The translations under genes were made by a program, and so were the position numbers. A DNA stretch of 64,000 bases, from contig CAIYID010000003.1 of the NCBI GenBank assembly GCA_903926205.1, forward strand, positions 35,010 through 99,009, given 5' to 3'. Every line of letters starts with the position of its first letter. Within the stretch, counting starts at the first letter, position 1. A model generated the notes under the pieces. That model did not search any database. It saw only the letters and a list, made by a program, of their open reading frames with translations, and had not been told where the DNA came from. Positions 43,095-52,576 of the stretch are shown one piece after another. The stretch is from an uncultured Bdellovibrionales bacterium. Its GTDB lineage: Bacteria; Bdellovibrionota; Bdellovibrionia; Bdellovibrionales; Bdellovibrionaceae.

Positions 43095-43700
43095 GTGGCA
43101 TTAATTCCTTACGTCATTGAACAAACCTCTCGAGGAGAGAGAAGCTACGACATCTATTCTCGTTTGTTGAAGGATCGAATAGTCATGTTAGGGACTCAAG
43201 TAACGGATGAGGTGGCGAATGCCATTATCGCTCAATTTCTTTTTTTAGAAGTCGATAATCCGGAAAAGGACATCCATCTTTATATCAATTCTCCGGGCGG
43301 GAGCGTCACTGCAGGATTAGCTATCTACGATGTCATGCAGTACGTAAAATGCGACGTAGCAACCTTTTGTCTTGGGATGGCGGCGAGCATGGGCTCTCTG
43401 CTTTTGCAGGCTGGAACTAAGAATAAACGTTATTGCATGCCCAATGGTCGAGTCATGATTCATCAGCCTTTAATTGCAGGCGGAGGTCTGACAGGTCAGG
43501 TGACAGACATTGAAATTACAGCCAGGGAATTGATTAAAACTAAGGAAAAACTGACAAAAATCTACGAAGTTCATACCGGACGAGACTATGAATTCTTAGC
43601 AAAAAATATGGAGCGAGATTACTATCTAAGTGCACAAGAGGCCAAGGATTTTGGTTTGGTGGATCATGTTGTGGAATTTAAAAAAACGAGCAAAGGATAA
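43095..43700 (+). CDS. clpP: ATP-dependent Clp protease proteolytic subunit
   Basis: A 201-residue serine protease subunit. Start is GTG with AAGGAG 8 bases upstream. Catalytic triad: Ser98 ([10 protein letters not shown]), His about 123 (GRVMIHQP) and a late Asp ([17 protein letters not shown] region). [15 protein letters not shown] marks the oxyanion site. It forms the tetradecameric chamber used with ClpX, encoded 5 bases downstream. Confidence 0.98.
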   Translation: MALIPYVIEQTSRGERSYDIYSRLLKDRIVMLGTQVTDEVANAIIAQFLFLEVDNPEKDIHLYINSPGGSVTAGLAIYDVMQYVKCDVATFCLGMAASMGSLLLQAGTKNKRYCMPNGRVMIHQPLIAGGGLTGQVTDIEITARELIKTKEKLTKIYEVHTGRDYEFLAKNMERDYYLSAQEAKDFGLVDHVVEFKKTSKG

Positions 43701-43705
43701 AAGCG

Positions 43706-45010
43706 ATGAGTAACGGAAAAGACAACGGCTCACTTCGATGTAGTTTTTGTGGCAAGGGCCAAAAAGAAGTAAAAAAACTGATTGCTGGGCCTGGGGTTTA
43801 TATTTGTGATGAATGCATCGATCTTTGCAACGACATTATCGATGAGGAACGAGAGAAAGAGACCGCGGTTAAAGGAACTTTTAAAGTTCCAAAACCAGCG
43901 GACATCAAAACTTATCTTGATGATTTTGTTATCGGGCAAGTTCAAGCCAAAAAGTCTTTGGCGGTGGCTGTTCATAATCATTACAAACGAATTAATGCCG
44001 TGACAGGAAATAAAAAAGCTCAAGATGTTGAACTTCAGAAGTCTAACATTCTTTTGATTGGTCCCACTGGATCAGGAAAAACTTTATTGGCACAAACCAT
44101 TGCTCGTATTTTGAATGTGCCTTTCGCAATGGCAGATGCCACGACTCTGACTGAGGCCGGCTATGTGGGCGAAGACGTGGAAAACGTGGTTTTAAATTTG
44201 TTGCAATCGGCAGATTATGATATTGAGAAGTGTCAGCGCGGAGTTATTTACGTGGACGAGATTGATAAAATCTCTCGTAAATCAGAAAATCCTTCCATCA
44301 CTCGAGATGTTTCTGGTGAAGGAGTGCAGCAAGCTCTTTTGAAAATTCTTGAAGGAACCGTGGCGAACTTGCCTCCAAAAGGTGGTCGGAAGCACCCTCA
44401 ACAAGAGTTTATTCAAGTTGATACTTCAAATATTCTATTTATTTGTGGAGGAGCCTTCGTTGGTCTAGAAAAAGTGATCGACAATCGGACCTCGAATCGC
44501 GTTATGGGTATTGGCGCTGATATCAAAACACAATCAGAAAAAGATTCTAGCGAAAATATTCTACGAAAGGTCGAGCCCGACGATTTGGTCAAGTTTGGTC
44601 TTATTCCTGAGTTTATTGGACGTTTGCCTGTGATTGCGGTCTTGGATCCGTTGGAAGAAAAGGCCCTCATTGATATTTTAGTGCAACCAAAGAATGCAAT
44701 TACGAAACAATTTCAAAGACTTTTCGCTATCGACGGTGTTTTGTTGAAATTTACGGACTCAGCATTAAAAGCTATCGCCCAAGAGGCTTTAAAACGTCGA
44801 ACGGGTGCTCGCGGCTTGCGGGCTGTCATTGAACACGCGATGTTAGAAATCATGTTCGAAATTCCTTCCATGTCTAACGTGAAAGAAGTTATCATTGATG
44901 ATAAGGTTATCAGTGGGGCGGATCGGCCCAAACTGGTGTACAAGACTGAGGAGGAAATGCGAGCAGCGGCCCTAGTTAAGGAAAAGAAGGATTCTGCTGA
45001 AAGCGCATAA
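43706..45010 (+). CDS. clpX: ATP-dependent Clp protease ATPase subunit ClpX
   Basis: A 434-residue unfoldase. N-terminal zinc domain (CSFCGKGQ...CDECI, residues 11-38). AAA+ core with Walker A GPTGSGKT (about 119-126), GYVGEDVE pore loop region, Walker [24 protein letters not shown] and sensor-2 [10 protein letters not shown]. The ClpP-docking loop, usually IGF or LGF, reads MGI at about 266-268. AAAGGA precedes the ATG. It feeds substrates to ClpP. Confidence 0.98.
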   Translation: MSNGKDNGSLRCSFCGKGQKEVKKLIAGPGVYICDECIDLCNDIIDEEREKETAVKGTFKVPKPADIKTYLDDFVIGQVQAKKSLAVAVHNHYKRINAVTGNKKAQDVELQKSNILLIGPTGSGKTLLAQTIARILNVPFAMADATTLTEAGYVGEDVENVVLNLLQSADYDIEKCQRGVIYVDEIDKISRKSENPSITRDVSGEGVQQALLKILEGTVANLPPKGGRKHPQQEFIQVDTSNILFICGGAFVGLEKVIDNRTSNRVMGIGADIKTQSEKDSSENILRKVEPDDLVKFGLIPEFIGRLPVIAVLDPLEEKALIDILVQPKNAITKQFQRLFAIDGVLLKFTDSALKAIAQEALKRRTGARGLRAVIEHAMLEIMFEIPSMSNVKEVIIDDKVISGADRPKLVYKTEEEMRAAALVKEKKDSAESA

Positions 45011-45101
45011 CCGAAATTGCTATTAAAAGCGTCCTTAGCCTTGTAGACCCACTTGCGGTTTTGGAAATCAACCACAAGTTAACATTACCAAGGAGGGGTC
45101 A

Positions 45102-47591
45102 ATGTCTGAGGGCGCAGTAAAAACTTCGAATAATAACGGTCAATTGCCTTTGTTGCCATTGCGGGACTTAATCATATTCCCGCACATGATGATGCCGCTG
45201 TTTGTGGGTCGTGAGAAGAGCATAAATGCTCTTGAAGATGCCATGAGCAAGCAAACGGACATTGTTTTAGCAGCTCAGCGGGATGCTAAGACAAACAATC
45301 CAGAGCCCAAAGATATTTATAGCATTGGAACTATTGGAACAATTATTCAACTCCTTCGCTTGCCAGATGGCACTGTCAAAGTGCTTGTCGAGGGTAAGCG
45401 TCGAGTTCGAATTAAGAACTTTGTTCCCAATGAAGCTTTCTTTGTTGTGCAAACAGAAGAGGTTGGTGAGGATCAGTCTGGCATTGTGGAAACTCAAGCT
45501 CTAGTTAGGTCCGTTAAAGCGACCTTTGAGACCTATGTTAAATTGAACAAACGCATTCCTCCAGAAATTTTAATGAGAGTTTCGACGATTGAAGCTCCAG
45601 GGGAGTTGGCGGATATCATTGTTGCTCAATTGAATTTGAAACTCGAAGAAAAGCAAAAAGTCTTAGAGGTTTTGGATGCAGGTAAACGTCTAGAGCATTT
45701 ATTGAATCTGATGACCGGTGAAATTGAAATTCTTGAAGTAGAGAAGAAAATTCGTAGTCGAGTGAAAAAGCAAATGGAGCGGTCTCAAAAAGAGTACTAC
45801 CTGAATGAACAAATGCAGGCGATCCAAAAAGAACTTGGTGAAAAAGATGACTATCAAGAGGAGCTTCGTGAGCTCGAGGAAAAATCCAAGAAAAAGAAAA
45901 TGAGCAAAGAAGCGACCGAAAAGGTCATGAAAGAAATTAAAAAATTGAAAATGATGTCACCGATGTCTGCGGAAGCAACGGTGGTACGCAATTACATTGA
46001 TTGGATGCTGGCTCTGCCTTGGCAGGAATATGCAGAAGAACGCCATGATGTGAGCTTCGCAGAAAAAGTTTTAAATGAAGATCACTGGGGCTTGGAAAAA
46101 GTAAAAGAGCGAGTGTTGGAGTATTTGGCCGTACTTGCGATTGCTGATCAATTGAAGGGTCCTATCCTTTGCTTGGTTGGACCTCCCGGGGTTGGTAAGA
46201 CGTCTTTGGCTCGATCCATAGCTCGAGCTTTGAATAAACCATTTGCGCGAATTTCATTGGGTGGAGTTCGCGATGAGGCGGAGATTCGAGGACATCGAAA
46301 AACCTATGTCGGTGCGATGCCTGGGAAAATCTTGCAAGCACTCCGTAAAGTGGACAAGGGAAACCCAGTCATGTTGTTAGACGAAATTGATAAAATGGCG
46401 TCTGATTTCCGCGGAGACCCAAGCTCTGCCATGTTGGAAGTATTAGACCCTGAGCAAAATTGTAATTTTCAAGATCACTACTTAGAAGTGGAATATGATC
46501 TTTCGAAGGTCATGTTTATTGCGACAGCGAATTCCTTGCACACTGTGCCGCGACCGCTGTTAGATCGTATGGAGATCATCAGTCTTGAGGGTTACACCGA
46601 GACTGAAAAATTTCATATCGCCCTTCAGTATTTGGTGTCTAAACAATTGGAAGCTCACGGCTTAAAAGATCGTAAAGTTCAATTTCAAGATTCTGCAATC
46701 AAAGCGATCATTCGCTTCTACACAAAAGAGGCCGGAGTTCGAAATCTTGAGCGTCAGATAGCTAATGTTTGTCGGAAAGTGGCTCGCGATATTGTGAAAC
46801 AAGAGGCGATTGCGGATATGGTCGGCGGTAAAAAAGCTGGGAAGAAAAAAGCGGCTAGTAATAAGCCAGCCAAAGCGAACTCCTATTTGATCACACCGAA
46901 AAAAGTTTTAGAACTTCTGGGGCCTGAAAAATTCAAGTTTGGAAAAATTGAGCTGCAAAATGAGATCGGTCTTACTAACGGAATGGCTTGGACGGAAGTT
47001 GGCGGAGATCTTCTAGCTGTAGAGGCAGCGGTTGTACCTGGTCGCGGAAAGTTCACAGTGACAGGTCAACTTGGTGATGTGATGAAAGAATCTTGTTCGG
47101 CGGCAATGAGCTATGTGCGATCACGTGGTCCTTTGTTTGGTATGGATAAAGAGTACTTCCAAAATATTGATGTGCATATTCATTTGCCTGAAGGTGCGAC
47201 TCCGAAAGATGGTCCATCGGCAGGTATAGCGCTGACGACTTCAATAGTGTCTGCGATTACAAAAATACCAGTGAAGCGCACGGTTGCCATGACTGGCGAA
47301 GTGAGTTTACGTGGAAAAGTTTTAGAAATCGGTGGTTTGAAAGAAAAAGTGATGGCCGCTCATCGTGGGGGAATTAGAACAATCATTTGTCCAAAAGAAA
47401 ATGAAAGTGATCTGAAAGAGATTCCAATGGAAATTCTTAAAGATTTGAAAATCATTTTAGTGGATCATGTTGATCAGGTTTTGGTTAATGCGCTGGATAT
47501 CAAGAACCCTCGTGATCTTTTCAAAGAAATTCGCGAGCGTGATCTTGGAATTAAGGCAAACTTTACAGGACATTCTCTGCAGACTCATTGA
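45102..47591 (+). CDS. lon: ATP-dependent protease Lon
   Basis: An 829-residue LonA. N-terminal substrate domain ([26 protein letters not shown]), coiled coil, AAA+ with Walker [10 protein letters not shown] (near 360) and Walker [11 protein letters not shown], and the Ser-Lys protease with [11 protein letters not shown] (Ser about 704) and the Lys in [27 protein letters not shown]. An insertion rich in Lys/Ala ([12 protein letters not shown], about 577-595) precedes the protease domain. AAGGAGGGG leads the ATG. It completes a proteolysis cluster with clpPX. Confidence 0.98.
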   Translation: MSEGAVKTSNNNGQLPLLPLRDLIIFPHMMMPLFVGREKSINALEDAMSKQTDIVLAAQRDAKTNNPEPKDIYSIGTIGTIIQLLRLPDGTVKVLVEGKRRVRIKNFVPNEAFFVVQTEEVGEDQSGIVETQALVRSVKATFETYVKLNKRIPPEILMRVSTIEAPGELADIIVAQLNLKLEEKQKVLEVLDAGKRLEHLLNLMTGEIEILEVEKKIRSRVKKQMERSQKEYYLNEQMQAIQKELGEKDDYQEELRELEEKSKKKKMSKEATEKVMKEIKKLKMMSPMSAEATVVRNYIDWMLALPWQEYAEERHDVSFAEKVLNEDHWGLEKVKERVLEYLAVLAIADQLKGPILCLVGPPGVGKTSLARSIARALNKPFARISLGGVRDEAEIRGHRKTYVGAMPGKILQALRKVDKGNPVMLLDEIDKMASDFRGDPSSAMLEVLDPEQNCNFQDHYLEVEYDLSKVMFIATANSLHTVPRPLLDRMEIISLEGYTETEKFHIALQYLVSKQLEAHGLKDRKVQFQDSAIKAIIRFYTKEAGVRNLERQIANVCRKVARDIVKQEAIADMVGGKKAGKKKAASNKPAKANSYLITPKKVLELLGPEKFKFGKIELQNEIGLTNGMAWTEVGGDLLAVEAAVVPGRGKFTVTGQLGDVMKESCSAAMSYVRSRGPLFGMDKEYFQNIDVHIHLPEGATPKDGPSAGIALTTSIVSAITKIPVKRTVAMTGEVSLRGKVLEIGGLKEKVMAAHRGGIRTIICPKENESDLKEIPMEILKDLKIILVDHVDQVLVNALDIKNPRDLFKEIRERDLGIKANFTGHSLQTH

Positions 47592-47648
47592 TTTGAGAAT
47601 TGCGGTCCCTTTAAGTGTTTTTTTGGAATTTATACAATGTAAGAAAAT

Positions 47649-47688
47649 AAAGAGGGGAAGAATAAACATCTTCCCCTCTTTATTTTTT
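47649..47688 (+). terminator. Strong terminator after lon
   Basis: A 13-base stem (AAAGAGGGGAAGA / TCTTCCCCTCTTT, 7-base loop) followed by ATTTTTT. Classic rho-independent terminator ending the clpP-clpX-lon operon. Confidence 0.93.
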
Positions 47689-47860
47689 AAGTAATTAAGA
47701 ATAGTTAGAATTAAGCGAGTAAAGGGAAGCTAAAGGCCTTTTTCTGCTTTCTGCGCGGTTAAGCAGCAATTCCTTTAATATAAGGTTGACCCTTAGTTTA
47801 GAATTTGTAAGAACTTGTCCTCATAAATTGTCTTATTGTTTTTTTTAAGATGAGGGCGTG

Positions 47861-48985
47861 ATGACACAATCTCAAACAAAAGCTGATTCCCTTTTTGAAC
47901 TTGGTCGGTTGTATACTGACCGTGGGGATCTTATTTTGGCGATTGGTAAACTGAAGGAATCTGCAGAGCAATACAAATTTGAAAAAGATTTCGCTAGCTA
48001 TTTAAAGGCGACTAATCTTCTATTGCGTCTCTATGCCGAAACCGAAAATCAAGATGAAATCACTGGAACAAAGGAAAAATTGCAGGATTTGGTTCTAAAA
48101 GAAGGCTTCGAATTAAATTCTAAGACCTACTATACACTTGCACTTTGTGCTTCTTATAAAAAACAAGATGAGACAGCTCTTGATTATCTTCAAAAGGCCC
48201 TCGCTTTAGGTTTAGCCCATGATAGCAAAGAGGATATTTGTTATGCGGTCGCAGGAACCGCTTTGGTTTATGCCGGTCTTGGAAAATATAATGAAGCACT
48301 CAAAGAAATTTATAATCTTCAAATCTTTTTTCAGGTGATGGATATTCCTGAGATCAGAATTTCTTCACAAATTTTGAATGGTGGAATTTTTATTCAAATG
48401 GGTAAATATGACCAGGCCATTGAAGTTTTGTGGCAGGCCTATGATTCGGTTCGCCAAACTAAAACGATCACTATGCAATACTATGTATTATTGAATTTAG
48501 GTCGTGCCTACAAAGGTGCCGGCGATAAAGAGATGGCGAGAGTTTATCTCTCATTGGCGGCTCGTTCCGTCGATTCTGAGAATATGAAAAATTTAGCAAG
48601 ATCCATTCAAGATGAGCTTGCTGATTTGGGTGAGTCCGGCTCTGACTACGATTTGCTTTTTGATGTTGAAAAGCACTCAGTGCTAGAACGTAAAATCGGA
48701 AAAGTTGATTTTAAAAATCAATTCATTTTGTTAGATCTCTTAAAGCTTTTTGCTCAGAATCAGGGAAAAGTTTACTCGAAAGAATTTCTGGTCGAACAAG
48801 TTTGGAAACAAGAATATGACCCTGGTGTTCATGACAACAAAATTTATGTCACCATCAAACGTTTGCGTAAAATGATTGAACCTGATTACGACAAACCAAA
48901 ATATATTTTCAGAGCTAAAAATGGTTATTTTATGAATAAATCAGCAAGAGTTTTAGTTGATCAAAGCGGGGGGAAACAACAGTGA
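47861..48985 (+). CDS. TPR protein with C-terminal OmpR-type winged helix
   Basis: A 374-residue cytoplasmic protein. About residues 1-255 are tandem TPR repeats (LFELGRLYTDRGDLILAIGKLKESAEQY, TALVYAGLGKYNEALKEIYNL, NLGRAYKGAGDKEMARVYLSLAA). The last 110 residues are a PhoB/OmpR-like DNA-binding domain: LDLLKLFAQNQGKVYSKEFLVEQVWKQEYDPGVHDNKIYVTIKRLRKMI and YIFRAKNGYFM. SARP/HilA-type regulators have the reverse order. It may bind DNA in response to a peptide or protein held by the TPR part (inference). ATG at 47861 fits GAGG; a GTG lies one codon earlier. It overlaps the next gene by 4 bases. Confidence 0.8.
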   Translation: MTQSQTKADSLFELGRLYTDRGDLILAIGKLKESAEQYKFEKDFASYLKATNLLLRLYAETENQDEITGTKEKLQDLVLKEGFELNSKTYYTLALCASYKKQDETALDYLQKALALGLAHDSKEDICYAVAGTALVYAGLGKYNEALKEIYNLQIFFQVMDIPEIRISSQILNGGIFIQMGKYDQAIEVLWQAYDSVRQTKTITMQYYVLLNLGRAYKGAGDKEMARVYLSLAARSVDSENMKNLARSIQDELADLGESGSDYDLLFDVEKHSVLERKIGKVDFKNQFILLDLLKLFAQNQGKVYSKEFLVEQVWKQEYDPGVHDNKIYVTIKRLRKMIEPDYDKPKYIFRAKNGYFMNKSARVLVDQSGGKQQ

Positions 48986-49518
48986 AAAACCTATTGGTAG
49001 CACTAGTGTTAGTTATGATCAGTTTGGTTTCACAGGCCTACGATATATGTGATGGGGCTTCGATTGAAGATTGGCGCCCATGGCCCTGGGGCAGTGAGGT
49101 TTCTGTTCCGTGGAAAAATATTTCTGGAGTATGGCGTGTCGTTGACGGTTCTTGTGAAAATCTATTCATGTTTAAAGTGAAGGTTGATCAGAACGGCGAA
49201 AAAATCGTAGTCATCACTCAGTACGATCCAAACTCGTGCAAGGTAATTACTCGAGGCTTAGGATATGAAGCTGATCGTTATATTTATGCGCAAATGATTA
49301 ATCGTGGGCAGTCTTATAATCTGACGATCCACGCTTTCAACCAATCAGATTTATCTTCCTCTGAGGCAAGACTTGCTAAACCAAGTTTGCATTTGAATGA
49401 TCCAGGCGGCAAGGTTGTTCTAGCGTTGACTCTCTCACCAGTGGGTCAATGGGGAAATCGATCTACTTTTGAAATCGAAAGAGTTAGAGCTACCTCAGCT
49501 ATGGTTTGCGGCAAGTAA
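48982..49518 (+). CDS. Exported protein of unknown function
   Basis: A 178-residue protein with a signal peptide (cleavage near SLVSQA-YD). The mature part has three or four Cys and aromatic-rich patches (DWRPWPWGSEVSVPW, SGVWRVVDGSCENLFMF), looking like a small periplasmic or secreted beta domain. It is coupled to the TPR/winged-helix regulator (ATG/GTGA overlap), which may control it. No family is recognised. Confidence 0.55.
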   Translation: MKNLLVALVLVMISLVSQAYDICDGASIEDWRPWPWGSEVSVPWKNISGVWRVVDGSCENLFMFKVKVDQNGEKIVVITQYDPNSCKVITRGLGYEADRYIYAQMINRGQSYNLTIHAFNQSDLSSSEARLAKPSLHLNDPGGKVVLALTLSPVGQWGNRSTFEIERVRATSAMVCGK

Positions 49519-49572
49519 TTGCCGCAAACAGGTTTCATCGTTTATTTCCATACTTCAAGGGAGTTTTCTCCA

Positions 49573-50637
49573 ATGAAAGCTTTGCTTAGATCAATTTTGT
49601 TTTTATCTCTGTCTGTTTCGTCTTTTGCTCAGGGGAGTGCCATTCCAGAGAATTCTGAATGGGATGCCTATTTAAGATCCATTAATTTTTCTGAAATTCA
49701 AAAAGGCTGTGAACCGCAGAGATTTGCTCCTCCTATTGATGTGCCAATCAAATCAAAAATTTTATTGATTCATGGTTTCACGGCTTGTCCTCAGCAATTT
49801 TTTGAAATGGCAAACATACTTAGCCGTCGTGGAGTTCTTGTATATTTATTTCTGTTGCCGGGACACGGAAAATTAGTAAAGAGTGATGGTCATGATAATT
49901 TGGAAGGTTTTCCGACGCATGATGATCGACTCATGTTTCAACAGCTGGCAGAAACCTTTAACAAAGTAGCGATGTCAGATAATCTTCCTACGACCCTTGG
50001 TGGTATGTCTGTTGGCGGGGCCGTGGCCTTAAGAGCAGCGAAGTTGGCGACCTATTCTTATGAAAAGTTACTTCTCTTTTCGCCATTTTTTGGTCCTGGC
50101 TCTGTTTCTAAAGATATTGATCCCATCGGTTATTACCAAAGATTAATTTTTCCTGTCGTTGCTGGCGTTCCATTCATCAGGGACAGTGTGCAAAGTTGGG
50201 GACCATCCTGTCTGCATGAGCGAGCACTTGGCCGAGCCGGCGGCTGCGAATTTACAATTTCTAATTTGTTTACAGCGATAGAATTTGGTCAGGATGTAAT
50301 GTCTTCGGCAGGAAATGTTAGCCCAAAAACCCAAATACAAATTCTTGGGGCTGAGGGAGAGACTAACGCAAATAATAAACTGACTGCCAAGGTTTTTAGT
50401 CAGTTGCTAGATAGAAATGATGGAAAAGTTGAACCACTTTCAGCGTGTTTTTATCCTAAAGGATCAAATCATTCTTTAGTTTCGCGTTTCGATGCTCCTG
50501 AGGAAAATAAATTTTGGCTTTCTTCCTTGTTAGAGGACGTTTCCAGTTTTGTTAGTCATGAGCCCGGAATTCCCGTACCTGTTTCTGAGGATTCTTTGAT
50601 TGAAGAAGGTTTTAAACTTTGCGAAGTGAGAAAATAA
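49573..50637 (+). CDS. Exported alpha/beta hydrolase
   Basis: A 354-residue exported hydrolase. Signal peptide ends near SSFA-QG. Hydrolase features: LLIHGFTACPQQFFEMANIL, LPGHGKL, nucleophile elbow GGMSVGGAVAL (Ser about 142), late EGETNAN and SNHSLVSRF supplying candidate Asp/Glu and His. Cys pairs (KGCEPQ, GFTACPQQ, PSCLHERALGRAGGCEF) suggest periplasmic disulfides. AAGGGAG precedes the ATG at 49573. Likely an esterase or lipase secreted to the periplasm or outside. Confidence 0.78.
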   Translation: MKALLRSILFLSLSVSSFAQGSAIPENSEWDAYLRSINFSEIQKGCEPQRFAPPIDVPIKSKILLIHGFTACPQQFFEMANILSRRGVLVYLFLLPGHGKLVKSDGHDNLEGFPTHDDRLMFQQLAETFNKVAMSDNLPTTLGGMSVGGAVALRAAKLATYSYEKLLLFSPFFGPGSVSKDIDPIGYYQRLIFPVVAGVPFIRDSVQSWGPSCLHERALGRAGGCEFTISNLFTAIEFGQDVMSSAGNVSPKTQIQILGAEGETNANNKLTAKVFSQLLDRNDGKVEPLSACFYPKGSNHSLVSRFDAPEENKFWLSSLLEDVSSFVSHEPGIPVPVSEDSLIEEGFKLCEVRK

Positions 50638-50697
50638 AAGCGCCTAGGCTGTAATCAAAAAATCGCAATGATTTTTTCCTAAGGTGCTTCCTAATTC
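50637..50697 (+). terminator. Terminator-like hairpin after the exported hydrolase
   Basis: An inner stem AAAAAATC / GATTTTTT (loop GCAAT) is enclosed by a weaker outer pairing (AGCGCCT / AGGTGCT). Located directly after the stop codon. The A/T-rich inner stem plus T run fits a bidirectional terminator. Confidence 0.6.
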
Positions 50698-50780
50698 ATA
50701 CCACCCATAATTTTTACCTTTTTATCTGTCAAAAATCCTGACAGGCGAAAGTTTTCAATCAATCAAATATAATTCCACTC

Positions 50781-51587
50781 ATGAATATCAAAAAAATAAA
50801 ACTTTTAATTATTTGGTCTTTATTACTCAACAGCTTACCCAGCTGGGCTCTCGTGGGCGGCGTAAGAGTCATGGGAAATGAATTTCGTTCCTTTGTTGAA
50901 ATGCCATTACTTGCTTGCGGGGGAGCGAGAATTGGTAATCATTTCATATTAACCGCGGCTCATTGTGTAACACATGGGGCGGATATTGCGCCTTATTTAG
51001 TAAAAGACAGCGCCTTGGAGCTCACTGATGCTCAAGGAAATCCTGCCGGTAGGGTAAAAGTTGTAAAAATAAATATTAGTCCTGATTGGAACGAACTGAT
51101 CTCATTCACTGAAAAGCTAAATAATGACAATTCACTGACTGATGATAAAAAATTTGATCTCTATACTAATTATTCAGAAAAAATTCATGATCTTGCTGTG
51201 ATTGAGTTTAGCGGGAACATTTCGGCAACAGTTGGGCAAATCGATTACGGTCTTAAGTTAAAAGGGAAAACAGTTATGGCGATTGGGTCTGGTTGTGAAA
51301 CCCCTGGAGGCGCAAGCTCAGGTATTGCGAGCTGGGCAAAGTTGACAGCCAAAACACAAAACCTCGGCGTGAATATTACGACGGCAGGAGCACCATCTCA
51401 AATTTGTCCAGGAGATTCTGGCTCACCCCTTTATTTCAAATCTGATTTTGCCGGTCCTGAATTTATTGTTGGAGTTGTAAAGGCCGTGGATAGCGACACA
51501 AAAAAAGGTCGATCTTATTTTACTCGATTAGATAATTCGACAGCGCATGGGAGCATCAAAGAATGGATCAACAGCCTTCTTAAATGA
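50781..51587 (+). CDS. Trypsin-like serine protease (S1)
   Basis: A 268-residue secreted S1 protease. Signal peptide to about residue 23 (LPSWA). LVGGVRVMGNEF marks the processed N-terminus (RIVGG-like). Triad: His61 (ILTAAHC), Asp136 (HDLAVIEF) and Ser213 (CPGDSGSPLYF). Cys46 and Cys62 would form the His-loop disulfide. No propeptide. Such proteases are numerous in bdellovibrios, where they digest prey protein (family/context knowledge). Confidence 0.9.
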   Translation: MNIKKIKLLIIWSLLLNSLPSWALVGGVRVMGNEFRSFVEMPLLACGGARIGNHFILTAAHCVTHGADIAPYLVKDSALELTDAQGNPAGRVKVVKINISPDWNELISFTEKLNNDNSLTDDKKFDLYTNYSEKIHDLAVIEFSGNISATVGQIDYGLKLKGKTVMAIGSGCETPGGASSGIASWAKLTAKTQNLGVNITTAGAPSQICPGDSGSPLYFKSDFAGPEFIVGVVKAVDSDTKKGRSYFTRLDNSTAHGSIKEWINSLLK

Positions 51588-51634
51588 GAGTTTTTAAGTG
51601 CTCTCGCAGTGTCTGTTAAAAAAGTGAGTCCATC

Positions 51635-52315
51635 TTACCAGAGCGTCATCGCCTTATTAAGCCAGTTTACAAGTGGCATCATTGATGAAAATTCCTTTTG
51701 AACTATTTTGGCCAAGTTGCCTTTTTGAAAAGCTGAATCTTCATAGTGTTTGATATAAGTAAACTGAGTCCACCGCAAGAGTTCAATGTTTGGATGATTC
51801 ACGGGTGTGCCTCGAGGAGCTTTTTTTAATTTTTTTCCTGTTAGGCCGCCAAAATATTTTTTTACATTCGGAGCGGAAATTATTTTTTTAAAAACAAGCG
51901 GGTCTTGATTAATTAGTTCTCGAATTTTTCGAATTTGCTCACCTGAGGGCATATAAAGACCGCCGCCAATGAAACAGTTTCCAGGCTCGATATGAAGATA
52001 CAAGCCTGGAGATTCGTCTTTTTTATTAAGTCTGTATGAAATAAAAGAAGCTGCGATATTTGTTTTATAAGGGTCCTTGTTGTTACTAAAGCGAACGTCT
52101 CTGTTTATTCTATAAATGGATTTCTTTGGATCAAAGCGAATGCCTGGCGTTTTTTGAGAGAGAACTTTTTCAAGCTCAACAATGACCCGCTGAAGCGGCG
52201 ATTTAAGATTTTCTTCATAGAGGAATTTATTTTTTAAAAACCAATCACGATTATTATTTCGTCGAAGTTTTTTTAGAAAATCAAAGCCAGATTTGGGGAT
52301 ATTAATTTCATTCAA
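51635..52315 (-). CDS. DUF2461 family protein
   Basis: A 226-residue cytoplasmic protein. Features: FDFLKKLRRNNNRDWFLKNKFLYEENLKSPLQRVIVELEKVL, YRINRDVRFSNNKDPYKTNIAASF, GLYLHIEPGNCFIGGGLYMPSGEQIRKIRELI. These are the conserved segments of DUF2461 (TIGR02453). Function unknown. AGAGG lies about 10 bases before the ATG. Convergent with the serine protease. Confidence 0.88.
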   Translation of the reverse strand: MNEINIPKSGFDFLKKLRRNNNRDWFLKNKFLYEENLKSPLQRVIVELEKVLSQKTPGIRFDPKKSIYRINRDVRFSNNKDPYKTNIAASFISYRLNKKDESPGLYLHIEPGNCFIGGGLYMPSGEQIRKIRELINQDPLVFKKIISAPNVKKYFGGLTGKKLKKAPRGTPVNHPNIELLRWTQFTYIKHYEDSAFQKGNLAKIVQKEFSSMMPLVNWLNKAMTLW

Positions 52316-52388
52316 GGTAAACCTCTGTACTTACGTAAGACAAAGTGGCAGGGGAATTCTTCCACGCTGACGTCAGGATACTACACGT

Positions 52389-52573
52389 TTAATTTTTTTG
52401 TGTCCAAGTAAAGTCTAATTTGAAGCGGCGTTTTTTAGGAGTTCCTTCGTGTGAAGTGGTGAATACCTTGGAAACATTGGGGCCTTCTGTCCATTTTTTG
52501 AGTCACAACTGAGTAGTTCGTTTTTACAACTTCAGGGAGCTCGGGTAAATTTGCTAGAAAGGCTACTCGTGGT
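52389..52573 (-). pseudogene. Possible decayed coding remnant after the radical SAM gene
   Basis: Downstream of the radical SAM stop (52577) two abutting frames read like protein. The first gives AFLANLPELPEVVKTNYSVVTQK; after a +1 change in a six-A run the second gives KWTEGPNVSKVFTTSHEGTP then a basic/aromatic tail and TAA at 52389. Together they could be a frameshifted extension of the radical SAM protein or a piece of another gene. Based only on composition; low confidence. Confidence 0.3.
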
Positions 52574-52576
52574 GCT

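Noticed and set aside
47592..47860. Small RNA or gene between lon and the TPR regulator
   Set aside because: Apart from the terminator at 47649 only a weak TTGACC promoter-like site near 47785 is seen; nothing stronger.
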